Assembly: GCA_965364735.1 (NCBI GenBank)
Contig: CBDTYW010000202.1
Location: 1-6,992 of the forward strand
Length of the DNA: 6,992 bases
Origin: CBDTYW01 sp965364735
Lineage (GTDB): Bacteria; Actinomycetota; Nitriliruptoria; Nitriliruptorales; Nitriliruptoraceae
Direction of reading: 5' to 3'
Below the pieces are notes generated by a model. The model was not told the origin of the DNA. It saw nothing but the letters and a program-made list of their open reading frames with translations, and ran no database searches. Made by a program: the position numbers and the translations under genes. Below are positions 1-6,574 of the stretch, piece after piece (the stretch's first letter is position 1; each line of letters starts with the position of its first letter).

Positions 1-10
1 GGCCCGCCGT

Positions 11-724
11 TCAGTCGTGGACGATGCCCAGGTAGCTCGCTTCCAGACGGTCCCGGTCCTCGAGCAGCTCCGCTCCGGTCCCCCGGGCGACGACCTCGCC
101 ATGCGCCAGCACGACACCATGGTCGGCCACTGCCAGCGCAAGATGCACGTGCTGCTCGACGATCAGGACGCCCGCGCCGGTCTCGTCGGCGACGCCGCGG
201 ATCACCGGCAGGATGCTCTCGACGATGATCGGGGCGAGACCGAGGCTCATCTCGTCGATCATCAGCAGCTTGGGACGCGAGGCGAGCGCGCGGGCGATCG
301 CGAGCATCTGCTGCTCGCCGCCGCTGAGCAGACCAGCCTTGCGCGGCAGCAGGACATCGAGCGCCGGGAACCAGCGCAGCGCATCGTCGAGGTCGACGCC
401 GCGTCCGGCCGCGCCGAGACGGAGGTTCTCCTCGACGGTGAGCTGGGTGAAGAGCGATCGGTCCTCCAGCACGTGCGCGAGGCCTGCTCGCGCGGTTGCG
501 TGGGCGGGGCGTGAGCTCACCGAGACGCCGTCGAACAAGACGTCTCCGCCGAGCGAGGGGAGCAGCCCGGAGATCGTCAGCAGCGACGTCGTCTTTCCCG
601 CCCCGTTCGGCCCGAGCAGCGCGACGACCTCGCCGGCGGCGACGTCGAAGCTCAGCCCGCGGACACAGGCGACCCCTCCGTGTCCGGCTGTGAGCGCGTC
701 GACGCGCAGCATCGGGCTGCTCAT
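11..724 (-). CDS. livF: LivF-type ABC transporter ATP-binding protein
   Basis: This 237-residue cytoplasmic ATPase is one of the two nucleotide-binding subunits of a branched-chain amino acid (HAAT) type importer. Its length is normal for LivF. The ATPase motifs are in the expected order: Walker A GPNGAGKTT at residues 38-46, ABC signature LSGGEQQ at 133-139, Walker B LLMIDE at 153-158 and switch histidine H192 in VEQH. The Q-loop region reads VLEDR (85-89). LivF proteins typically have an E in a V-P-E-G/D-R segment here, which favours LivF over LivG; the usual proline is leucine in this copy. The ATG start overlaps the livG stop as ATGA (721-724). I see no clear Shine-Dalgarno sequence before it, because the space is taken by a GC palindrome, so translation probably depends on coupling to livG. 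Residue M5 is a possible alternative start. It is the last gene of the operon visible here; only ten bases follow its stop. The family call is firm but the substrate is unknown. Confidence 0.95.
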   Translation of the reverse strand: MSSPMLRVDALTAGHGGVACVRGLSFDVAAGEVVALLGPNGAGKTTSLLTISGLLPSLGGDVLFDGVSVSSRPAHATARAGLAHVLEDRSLFTQLTVEENLRLGAAGRGVDLDDALRWFPALDVLLPRKAGLLSGGEQQMLAIARALASRPKLLMIDEMSLGLAPIIVESILPVIRGVADETGAGVLIVEQHVHLALAVADHGVVLAHGEVVARGTGAELLEDRDRLEASYLGIVHD

Positions 725-1479
725 GACGGGGCCCCGTCCGCGCCGAGATAGGCGCGCAGCACCTCCGGGTGCTTCGTGATCTCGTCGGGCGTGCCCTCGG
801 CGATGACGCGGCCGAACTCGATCACGACGATCCGGTCGCAGACCTCGAGAACGAGCGCCATGTCGTGGTCGACGAGCAGGATCGTGATGCCGGAGTCATC
901 GCGCAGGGCACGAAGCTCCATCGCCAGCGCCCGCGACTCATCTTGGTCGAGGCCGGCGGCGGGTTCGTCCATCAGGACGAGCCGCGGACGTCCCGCGAGC
1001 GCGCGGGCGGTCGAGACGAGCTTGCGCTGCCCGTGGCTGATCTCGGTCGGCAGCCGGTCCGCAAGATCACGGATGCCGACGGCGTCGAGCGCGAAGTCGA
1101 CACCTGAGCCATCACGGGCGCGGGTGGGCCGGACCAGGTCGAGCAGGAGCCCACCGAACGAGGGGGTCTCCGCGGCGACCTGGAGGTTCTCGCGGACGGT
1201 CAGGTCATCGAAGAGCTCCAGGGACTGCCACGTCCGTCCCAGGCCGGCGCGGGCCCGTCGATGCGCGGGTGAACCATCGAGCGTCGCGCCGGAGAACGTC
1301 ACGCTCCCCGTGGAGGGCACGAACCCGGTGAGGGCGTCGATCATCGTGGTCTTGCCTGCGCCGTTCGGTCCGATGAGGCCGACGATCTGGCCCTCGTCCA
1401 CCCGCAGGTCCACCCCGTCGACCGCGCGTACGGGGCCGTACTGGACGGTGAGGCCGGTGACCTCCAGCAGGACGGTCAC
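721..1479 (-). CDS. livG: LivG-type ABC transporter ATP-binding protein
   Basis: This 252-residue protein is the second nucleotide-binding subunit of the importer and would pair with LivF under the fused permease. Visible motifs are Walker A GPNGAGKTT (37-45), Q-loop Q85 in GRTWQ, a variant signature ISHGQRK (147-153) in place of LSGGQ, Walker B LVLMDE (167-172) and switch histidine H205 in VDHD. The S-H-G-Q form of the signature and the H-D after the switch are typical of LivG rather than LivF. The start is a GTG at 1479 that overlaps the permease stop as GTGA, preceded by GGGGGAG four bases upstream. The reading frame stays open for almost 500 codons further upstream, but that stretch lies over the permease gene, is extremely arginine-rich and shows no family resemblance, so it is not part of this protein. 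The 3' end overlaps the livF ATG. The protein lacks the N-terminal and C-terminal extensions seen in some family members. Confidence 0.95.
   Translation of the reverse strand: MTVLLEVTGLTVQYGPVRAVDGVDLRVDEGQIVGLIGPNGAGKTTMIDALTGFVPSTGSVTFSGATLDGSPAHRRARAGLGRTWQSLELFDDLTVRENLQVAAETPSFGGLLLDLVRPTRARDGSGVDFALDAVGIRDLADRLPTEISHGQRKLVSTARALAGRPRLVLMDEPAAGLDQDESRALAMELRALRDDSGITILLVDHDMALVLEVCDRIVVIEFGRVIAEGTPDEITKHPEVLRAYLGADGAPS
725..738 (-). repeat. Perfect 14-base palindrome abutting the livF start codon
   Basis: The sequence GACGGGGCCCCGTC is its own reverse complement and ends at the base immediately before the livF ATG. It also encodes the last residues of LivG (D-G-A-P-S). As RNA it could fold into a five-pair GC stem with a four-base loop, right where a Shine-Dalgarno sequence would sit. 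This may simply be chance from GC-rich codons, but it leaves livF without an obvious ribosome site of its own. Confidence 0.5.
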
Positions 1480-3623
1480 GATGCTCCCCCACGTCGTGCT
1501 CGGCTCAGCAGCTTGCTCGCGCCCCCGGCGATGCCTTCGGGCTGCAGGATGGCGACCGAGATCAGCGCGAGCGCCCCGACGACGAGCGCGAGCTCTCCTG
1601 AGGACGCCATGACGTCGTCGAGCCACGTGACGAAGAGCCCGCCGGCGATGATCGTTCCGCCGACGACCGCCCCGGAGACCCGCGACAGCCCGCCGAGGTA
1701 CGCGAACGCGAAGATGAGCAGCGACTGCTGATAGGTGAAGGTCCCTGGGACAGCGGCCCCGGCGCGGTACGCGATGATCGCGCCGGCGATCCCGGCGATG
1801 AACGCGGAGATCGCGAAGGCGAGCGCCTTGGTGGCCGCGACGTCGACACCGGCGGCCGCCGCAGCACGCTCGTTCGCGCGGACGGCCAGCATCCGACGCC
1901 CTGTGGTGGAGCGCCGAAGGTTCGCGACGAGCACGCACAGCAGCACCGTGACGACGAGCGCGAACAGCGCGGTCATCGGGTTCGGCTGCTTGCCGTCGCC
2001 GATGCTGAGCCCGCCGACGAGCGCGAAGGTCGAGGGTCGGCTGGAGGTGATGATCTGCGGGGTGTCCACGACCGCGCCGGCGAGCCCGCCGTTGACGAGT
2101 CCGTTGGAGAAGACGAACCGGTCCACCGCAAGCCCGAACGCGAGCGTCACGATCGCGAGGTTCACGCCCCGCACCCGCAGCGCAGGGAGCGCGACGAGGA
2201 CGCCGACGACGGCCGCGACGAGGCCCCCGATGAGGATCGGCAAGGGGAACGGCAGGCCACCTCGAGAAAGCGCAGCAGCAGTGAATGCGGAGATCCCGGC
2301 GAACGCCATCGGCGCCAGCGAAATCTGGCCGACGAAGCCCGTCACCACCACGACGGACAGACACAGCATCACCGCGGCGAGCGTCGACGAGAGCGCCCCG
2401 CGGTAGGCCGGCGTGAACCAGAACATGACGCCGAGCGCGATGGCCAGCGCGACCAGCGGGCCGAGCAGGCGCAGCGTCCAGGCCGGCGCGACCGGCGCGA
2501 ACGGGAGACGTCCCTGGAGCAGGTCGCCGCGTCCGGGCAGCGCGTTCCCGCGAACGAACAGGACCACGACGATCACGATGAACGGCACGATTGTCTCGAC
2601 GCCGGGGATCGCGAGCCCGTCGACCTTCGGGAACCACGACTTCTGCACGCCCAGGTACTGGATGAGCGGGACCTGCATGCCGAGCAGGAAGGCGGACAGC
2701 GTCGTCACCCCGAACGACTGGAAGCCCCCGACGAGCGCCGCCGTGAGCGCTGGCACGATCAGCGCCGGGATCACGATCGGGTCGACGTTGGCGTTGATCG
2801 ACGCGACGAAGATCCCGAGCAGCCCGGTGATGACGGTGGAGAGCACCCAGTTGAGGCCTGCGAGGCGGTCCGGGTCGAAGCCGAGGACGACCGCACCCTT
2901 CTGGTTCTCCGACGCCGCGCGCGTCGCCAGCCCGAACGTCGTTCGCGCGAACACCCACCACAGCACGACCGAGAACACGATGACGAGCACGGCGACGAAC
3001 AGCTGCTCCTGGGTGATCTTCGTCACGCCGAGGTCGACGAGCGTCTTGTCCACGAAGGTCATCGGCCGGACCGTGACGGCGCCGATCGAGAAGCGGCGCA
3101 GGATGATCGCCTGGAGGAGCAGGAAGACGCCGACCGACGCGACGACCTTGGCGACCGGCGGGGCGTGGCGCAGCGGCCGGTAGACGAGCAGGTGGAGCCC
3201 GAGGCCGAGCAGCACGCAGACGCCGAGCGAGATCACCAGGGCCGGCCAGAACCCGACCTCAGCCCCGAACGAGATCGAGGTCGGGATGTCCGGCAGGTCG
3301 AGCGTGCTCGACGGGCGGACCACGTGGACGACGCCCTCGACGAGGGACAGCGGGTTCGGCAGCGGCGGGAGGAACAGGTCACCCGTGCTGCGCAGGATCG
3401 CGTACGTGTAGGCGGCGTACATCGCCACCGTGCCGTTGGCGAGGTTCACGACCCCCGAGCCCCGGAACGTCAGCACGACGCCAAGGGCGATCGCCGCGAT
3501 CAGCGCACCTTGGGCGATGCCGGCGCCGGACAGGAAGATGACGCGGAGCTCGGTCGTGCCGAGGACGACGGCGAGCAGCAGCGCCGCAGCGCCGAGCGCG
3601 ACGCGGTTCGCGGTGCGCGTCAT
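1476..3623 (-). CDS. livHM: Fused LivH-LivM branched-chain amino acid-type ABC permease
   Basis: This is a single 715-residue inner-membrane protein containing both permease subunits of a HAAT importer, normally two proteins of about 290-350 residues each. The N-terminal half (about 10-357) is LivH-like. It shows the hydrophobic stretch around 34-76 with a G-x-x-N-L-A-N-G segment (57-64), the YRPLR cytoplasmic motif (148-152) and a loop with AASENQKGA followed by a Gly-Phe-Asp segment (236-250), the usual ATPase-contact region. Residues about 78-122 are a proline-rich loop between membrane segments. Residues about 358-385 form a polar linker. The C-terminal half (about 385-700) is LivM-like, with TGFVGQISLAPMAF (428-441), LALPALRVRG-like text around 476-486 and a second contact loop RRMLAVRANERAAAAAGVD (576-594). 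No stop codon or frameshift separates the halves, so this is a fusion and not two genes. The ATG has a good ribosome site nine bases upstream. It lies 29 bases after the binding-protein stop and overlaps livG by four bases. Confidence 0.93.
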   Translation of the reverse strand: MTRTANRVALGAAALLLAVVLGTTELRVIFLSGAGIAQGALIAAIALGVVLTFRGSGVVNLANGTVAMYAAYTYAILRSTGDLFLPPLPNPLSLVEGVVHVVRPSSTLDLPDIPTSISFGAEVGFWPALVISLGVCVLLGLGLHLLVYRPLRHAPPVAKVVASVGVFLLLQAIILRRFSIGAVTVRPMTFVDKTLVDLGVTKITQEQLFVAVLVIVFSVVLWWVFARTTFGLATRAASENQKGAVVLGFDPDRLAGLNWVLSTVITGLLGIFVASINANVDPIVIPALIVPALTAALVGGFQSFGVTTLSAFLLGMQVPLIQYLGVQKSWFPKVDGLAIPGVETIVPFIVIVVVLFVRGNALPGRGDLLQGRLPFAPVAPAWTLRLLGPLVALAIALGVMFWFTPAYRGALSSTLAAVMLCLSVVVVTGFVGQISLAPMAFAGISAFTAAALSRGGLPFPLPILIGGLVAAVVGVLVALPALRVRGVNLAIVTLAFGLAVDRFVFSNGLVNGGLAGAVVDTPQIITSSRPSTFALVGGLSIGDGKQPNPMTALFALVVTVLLCVLVANLRRSTTGRRMLAVRANERAAAAAGVDVAATKALAFAISAFIAGIAGAIIAYRAGAAVPGTFTYQQSLLIFAFAYLGGLSRVSGAVVGGTIIAGGLFVTWLDDVMASSGELALVVGALALISVAILQPEGIAGGASKLLSRARRGGAS
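1484..1490 (-). promoter_or_regulatory. Ribosome binding site supporting the GTG start of livG
   Basis: On the minus strand this reads GGGGGAG and ends four bases before the GTG at 1479. The spacing is short, but together with the four-base overlap with the permease stop it supports this non-ATG start over any longer version of livG. Confidence 0.5.
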
Positions 3624-3632
3624 CTCACGCCC

Positions 3633-3639
3633 TCACCTC
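3633..3639 (-). promoter_or_regulatory. Strong ribosome binding site of the fused permease
   Basis: Read on the minus strand this is GAGGTGA, a near-complete match to the anti-Shine-Dalgarno sequence, ending nine bases before the ATG at 3623. It fixes the permease start and is the strongest ribosome site in the operon. It lies in the 29-base gap after the binding-protein stop, where I see no terminator or attenuator hairpin. Confidence 0.75.
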
Positions 3640-3652
3640 AACTGCGCCGGGG

Positions 3653-4993
3653 TCAGCTCAGGATCCCGGAGATGTCGAGCGAGTCGTCGCCCTCGGCAAC
3701 CGGGATCCACGCTCCGTCGAGGTACTGCGAGATGCTGACGCGCGGGGAGCAGATCGAGCGGAAGATCGGCGAGATGCCGCACTCGAGCGCGCCGGCGTTC
3801 ATCATGGCCGGGCCCGTGTAGGCCTCGACCGCCGCGTTGATCGCGTCGTAGTCCGCACCTGCTCCGACCTGGTTCAGGACGGCCGCCGCGGCCATCACGG
3901 CGGAGTAGACCGCCGGGACGCCACCGCCGAGCGGGTCACCACCGTCGTAGGCGGCGAGCTTGGCCTCGAAGGTGTCGAGCCCGGAGTCGAAGTTCGGGGT
4001 GAAGGGGTTCCAGCCGTTGGACGAGAAGTACCAGCCGTTCGGGGCAGCGTCGGTGCTGCCAGCATTGGCGAGGTACTCACCCATCGCGTCGCCCCAGCAT
4101 GCGGAGGTGGTGACGACGGTCGGGTCGATGTCGAGGGTCTGCATGGCGTCGTAGGCTGCGATGCAGCCCTGCTCGAACAGGCCGATGACGACGAGGTCTG
4201 CGGTGTCGGCGGACGCCGCCTGCAGCGCCGATGCGACCTCGGGCGACGTCGCGGTGGGCGGAACGAACACGGTCTTCAGGTCCGTCCCGGCGGCGGTGAT
4301 GATCGGCGAGAACACGGCCGCTCCACCACGTCCGGCGACGTCGTCGGTGACGATCAGCGCGGCGGTCTCCGGAGCGAGCCCGGCGGCGAACAGCCCCGAG
4401 CCCATGCCGAGCCCGAGCCCGCCGCCCTGGTACGCCTTGCCGACGCCGGTCGTGTAGTCGGCGGTGTCGAGCGGCAACGAGATGATCACGGCGTCGGAGC
4501 CGTTCAGGCCGAGGTAGACCGATCCGTTGCCGGCGAGCACGAGGCCCATGACCACGAGGTCGATGTCCTCGTCGTTGGCGAACTGGGCCGCGCAGGCATC
4601 GGCGTCGTCGGCGACCGCGACGGAGCAGTGCACGATCTCGAGCGGCTGCCCGCCCGCGACGCCACCGAGCTCGTTGGTGATGAAGCTCGCAGCGGCGTCC
4701 GCGGCGGCGGTGACGCTCGGGAAGAAGTCGTCGCTGTTGATCAGCCCGATCCGGTAGGCGTCGCCGCTGACCTTCGCGTGCGTGCCCCCGACGTGGTCGA
4801 TCGCCCACTGGGTCAGGGCGTCCGCCTCGCCGAGGTCCTCGCTGGTGGTGTTCGCGGTCGGGACCGCGTCCGACGGCGTCGTCGTCTCGGACGGCGTGCC
4901 GACGTCAGCAGCATCGGTCGTCTCGGAACAGGCAGTTGCGAGGAGCGTCAACCCCAAGCTGGCGGTCAGGACACGTCGGCGGGCGGTGATCAT
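3653..4993 (-). CDS. Lipoprotein substrate-binding protein of the HAAT-type importer
   Basis: This 446-residue secreted protein is the solute receptor of the importer. Residues 1-21 are a signal peptide: basic start with R5-R7, hydrophobic core, then LLATAC, with C22 as the likely lipid-anchored residue. The -3 position of the lipobox is Ala rather than the commoner Leu. A flexible linker rich in Thr, Ser, Asp and Pro follows (about 23-55). The ligand-binding region from about Y80 has the periplasmic-binding-protein type I (Peripla_BP_6/LivK-like) pattern: YRIGLINSDD (80-89), an A-rich helix, EIVHC (119-123), DIDLVVMG (143-150) and ALIVTDD (212-218). Six further cysteines occur as three nearby pairs (123/134, 277/299, 405/415). 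The mature protein is acidic with few lysines. I chose ATG 4993 because AGGAAG lies nine bases upstream and the signal peptide starts there. A GTG at 5032 in frame would add 13 residues but lies inside the likely promoter. As first gene of the operon it defines specificity; the ligand is not deducible. Confidence 0.92.
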   Translation of the reverse strand: MITARRRVLTASLGLTLLATACSETTDAADVGTPSETTTPSDAVPTANTTSEDLGEADALTQWAIDHVGGTHAKVSGDAYRIGLINSDDFFPSVTAAADAAASFITNELGGVAGGQPLEIVHCSVAVADDADACAAQFANDEDIDLVVMGLVLAGNGSVYLGLNGSDAVIISLPLDTADYTTGVGKAYQGGGLGLGMGSGLFAAGLAPETAALIVTDDVAGRGGAAVFSPIITAAGTDLKTVFVPPTATSPEVASALQAASADTADLVVIGLFEQGCIAAYDAMQTLDIDPTVVTTSACWGDAMGEYLANAGSTDAAPNGWYFSSNGWNPFTPNFDSGLDTFEAKLAAYDGGDPLGGGVPAVYSAVMAAAAVLNQVGAGADYDAINAAVEAYTGPAMMNAGALECGISPIFRSICSPRVSISQYLDGAWIPVAEGDDSLDISGILS

Positions 4994-5002
4994 GCGCGAG
5001 TT

Positions 5003-5008
5003 CTTCCT
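5003..5008 (-). promoter_or_regulatory. Ribosome binding site of the substrate-binding protein
   Basis: The minus strand reads AGGAAG, nine bases before the ATG at 4993. It decides between this start and the in-frame GTG at 5032, which has no comparable site. Confidence 0.6.
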
Positions 5009-5030
5009 GCGGAGGGGGCTGGCCTCGTGC

Positions 5031-5036
5031 ACGCTA
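5031..5036 (-). promoter_or_regulatory. Candidate -10 box of the importer operon
   Basis: The minus strand reads TAGCGT, matching the actinobacterial TAnnnT pattern. It would place the transcript start near 5024 and give a leader of about 30 bases containing the AGGAAG ribosome site, which agrees with the ATG at 4993. The -35 is weak: TTGAGT on the same strand is about 21 bases away, too far for a standard spacing. Confidence 0.35.
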
Positions 5037-5082
5037 GGGCGTCCGCGGCGCAGCTGGACTCAAGTTCGTCGCATGCCCCACC

Positions 5083-5087
5083 GGGAG
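5083..5087 (+). promoter_or_regulatory. Ribosome binding site of the thioesterase-like gene
   Basis: GGGAG lies eight bases before the ATG at 5096 and supports that start over longer in-frame versions. It sits inside a small palindrome, GGAGCTCC (5084-5091), which is probably incidental. Confidence 0.6.
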
Positions 5088-5095
5088 CTCCTGCC

Positions 5096-5551
5096 ATGGA
5101 TCTGATCGACTTCCGCACGGCGCTCGTCGCGTCGATCCCGATGGCCGAGCGCGCGGGCATCGAGATCGTGGACGCAGAGCGCGGCCGAGCCGTGTGCCGC
5201 ATCCCGCTGGAGGGCAACGGCAACCACATCGGCACGATGTACGCAGGCGGGCTGTTCACGGTCTCCGAGTTCGCAGGCGGCGTGCTGGTCGCCCACTCGA
5301 TGGACATCACTGCGCTCGCCCCGATCATCGCCGGCCTCGACATCCGCTTCCTGAAGCCCGCGCGGTCCGACGTCACGGTGACCCTCACGATGTCCGACGA
5401 GGACCTCGACCGCGTCATCGCCGAGGCCACCGAGCGCGGCCGCTCCGCCTTCACCCTCGACGCCGAGCTCATCGACGCCGACGGCACCGTGGTCGCCACC
5501 ACCCACGGCGACTACCAGGTCCGCTCCCTCGACCGCCTGCGCTCCACCTGA
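5096..5551 (+). CDS. Hotdog-fold thioesterase-like protein (PaaI/DUF4442-like)
   Basis: This 151-residue protein has the size of single-domain hotdog-fold acyl-CoA thioesterases, which split acyl-CoA or related thioesters in the cytoplasm, usually as oligomers. An N-terminal helix region (IPMAERAGIEIV, 14-25) leads into a strand (AVCRIPLEGN, 32-41), then the key segment NHIGTMYAGGLFTVSEFAGG (43-62). This resembles the H-G-G / Y-A-G-x-L-F motif that begins the central hotdog helix, with E58 at a position that could be catalytic. LDIRFLKPARSDVTVTLTMS (about 80-99) is the characteristic long strand with KPA, and an alternating strand pattern continues to HGDYQV near the end. GGGAG lies eight bases before the ATG. 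An upstream extension of the frame is a shadow of the binding-protein gene. It is divergent from the importer operon and convergent with the ligase gene. The substrate is unknown, and some proteins of this fold are not enzymes. Confidence 0.82.
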   Translation: MDLIDFRTALVASIPMAERAGIEIVDAERGRAVCRIPLEGNGNHIGTMYAGGLFTVSEFAGGVLVAHSMDITALAPIIAGLDIRFLKPARSDVTVTLTMSDEDLDRVIAEATERGRSAFTLDAELIDADGTVVATTHGDYQVRSLDRLRST

Positions 5552-5576
5552 GCCCGCGACCGACGGCGCGATGACG

Positions 5577-6551
5577 TCAGTCGATCTGCGGCGCGCGGTG
5601 CTCACGGATGATGCTGTCGACGTCGACGTCGTCGCGGCGGCCGCGGTAGGTCGGCTGGCGGAGCCGGCCCTCGGGCGTCCACTGCGAGAAGCGGACCTGA
5701 GCGACGAGATCGGGGGATGCGTGGACGTATTCGTCGGAGGCGAGGTGGGTGGGCGGGCCGGCGAACGGGGAGGTCGTGACGGCCCGGGCGTCGAGGTCGG
5801 CCTGCCATGCCGCGAGGTCGCCGCCGCGCAGGCCGGAGCCTGCGCTGCCGGCGAAGACGAGGTCGCCGTGCTCGTCGTGGACGCCGAGCAGCAGCGAGCC
5901 GAGGCCCGTCCCGGTGCGGGAGCGCTGGTAGCCGCCGACGACGAACTCCTGCTCGAGGACGAGACGGAGCTTGCGCCAGTGCTTCGAGCGTTCCCCCACC
6001 TCGTACGGGGAGGTGATCCGCTTGGCGACGACGCCCTCGAGCTCGTGGGCCTGCGCGATCTCGAGCATGGTCGCGACGCCGCCGATCTGGGCGGGCGAGG
6101 TCTGCCAGCGTCCGTCGGTGAGGTCCAGGCCTTCGAGCGTCTCGCGTCGCTGGGTCCACGGCTGCTGGACGAGCAGGTCGCTGCCGAGGGCGAGCACGTC
6201 GAACAGCACGATCGCGACGGGGATGTCGGACATGGCCTGACGGACGCGGACCTCCGACGTCAGGTGCATCCGGTGCTGGAGGCGCGAGAAGCTCGGACGC
6301 TGCCGCTCGTCGAACGCGACGACCTCGCCGTCGAGCACCGCAGGGCGTCCGATCGCGGCGGCCAGCGGATGCAGCTCCGGGTAGCGGCCCGTGATCTCGT
6401 TGCCGTTGCGCGACCACATCCGCACGACGCCACCGTCGAGCACCTCGACGAGCACCCGGACACCGTCCCACTTGAACTCCCCCGCCCACTCGTCGCTGAC
6501 GACCTCGCCGAGCGGGGCGCGGGTCGCGAGCATGGGGCGGAGACGGGTCAT
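5577..6551 (-). CDS. Stand-alone ATP-dependent DNA ligase, LigD/LigC type
   Basis: This 324-residue protein is a two-domain ATP-dependent DNA ligase that seals nicks or breaks through a lysyl-AMP intermediate. The nucleotidyltransferase domain (about 1-195) carries motif I EFKWDGVR with catalytic K27, S-R-N-G-N-E (47-52), the strand VLDGEVVAFD (72-81), motif III region IVLFDVLAL (114-122), motif IV EGVVAKR (172-178) and motif V WRKLR (192-196), in which the second motif lysine is Arg. An OB-fold domain follows (about 197-324), with EQEFVVGGY, GLGSLLLGVHD and a C-terminal V-R-F-x-x-W-T-x-x-G-x-L-R-x-P segment, as in the ligase domain of LigD. There is no polymerase or nuclease domain and no Ku gene in the window. 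The size matches LigC or isolated LigD ligase domains, used in end joining or accessory repair. The ATG at 6551 has no Shine-Dalgarno sequence and lies seven bases after a -10-like box, so the message may be leaderless. An upstream in-frame extension to 6605 overlaps the divergent gene and is unlikely. Confidence 0.93.
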   Translation of the reverse strand: MTRLRPMLATRAPLGEVVSDEWAGEFKWDGVRVLVEVLDGGVVRMWSRNGNEITGRYPELHPLAAAIGRPAVLDGEVVAFDERQRPSFSRLQHRMHLTSEVRVRQAMSDIPVAIVLFDVLALGSDLLVQQPWTQRRETLEGLDLTDGRWQTSPAQIGGVATMLEIAQAHELEGVVAKRITSPYEVGERSKHWRKLRLVLEQEFVVGGYQRSRTGTGLGSLLLGVHDEHGDLVFAGSAGSGLRGGDLAAWQADLDARAVTTSPFAGPPTHLASDEYVHASPDLVAQVRFSQWTPEGRLRQPTYRGRRDDVDVDSIIREHRAPQID

Positions 6552-6558
6552 GGCGACG

Positions 6559-6564
6559 AGCGTA
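6559..6564 (-). promoter_or_regulatory. Candidate -10 box for a leaderless ligase transcript
   Basis: The minus strand reads TACGCT (TAnnnT), with seven bases between it and the ATG at 6551. At the normal -10 to start distance, transcription would begin at or just before the first base of the ATG. No Shine-Dalgarno sequence is present, as expected for a leaderless message. No clear -35 is visible. Confidence 0.45.
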
Positions 6565-6568
6565 GGAT
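6563..6568 (+). promoter_or_regulatory. Candidate -10 box for a leaderless acetyltransferase transcript
   Basis: TAGGAT matches TAnnnT and ends six bases before the ATG at 6575, so transcription would start about at the A of the start codon. It shares two bases with the opposite-strand box of the ligase gene. The -35 region (about 6539-6546) does not resemble TTGACA. Confidence 0.5.
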
Positions 6569-6574
6569 CCCGCC

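Larger units (their letters stand above)
4994..5095. promoter_or_regulatory. Divergent promoter region between importer operon and thioesterase gene
   Basis: These 102 bases separate the outward-facing start codons of the binding protein (minus) and the thioesterase (plus), so they must hold the start signals for both unless a promoter lies inside a gene. A minus-strand -10 candidate is at 5031-5036. An eight-base palindrome CGTGCACG at 5026-5033 overlaps that box and could be part of an operator, though such short palindromes are common in GC-rich DNA. I found no convincing -10/-35 pair for the plus-strand gene: TAGGGC at 5035-5040 and TCAAGT at 5060-5065 are both weak. Confidence 0.5.

Noticed and set aside
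1480..2961. A roughly 494-codon open extension upstream of livG in the same frame, across the fused permease gene
   Set aside because: It is extremely arginine-rich, matches no family and lies over the clearly LivH/LivM-like frame. It exists because GC-rich codons leave few stops in other frames.
4994..5032. A GTG start at 5032 adding 13 residues to the binding protein
   Set aside because: It lies inside the likely -10 box, lacks a ribosome site, and would put a charged stretch before a signal peptide that already begins properly at 4993.
4628..5095. A longer N-terminal version of the thioesterase-like protein starting inside the binding-protein gene
   Set aside because: The added part is the antisense shadow of the binding-protein gene. 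The ATG at 5096 has a proper ribosome site and starts right at the family fold.
5552..5579. TGACGTCA palindrome (5572-5579) in the convergent gap as a terminator or protein site
   Set aside because: Eight bases without a loop or T-tract cannot form a terminator, and it includes the ligase stop codon. No other hairpin is evident in the 25-base gap.
5616..5630. Tandem GTCGAC repeat near the ligase 3' end
   Set aside because: It is codons for a short Asp-Val-Asp-Val-Asp run in the ligase tail, so it is coding low complexity and not a separate repeat element.
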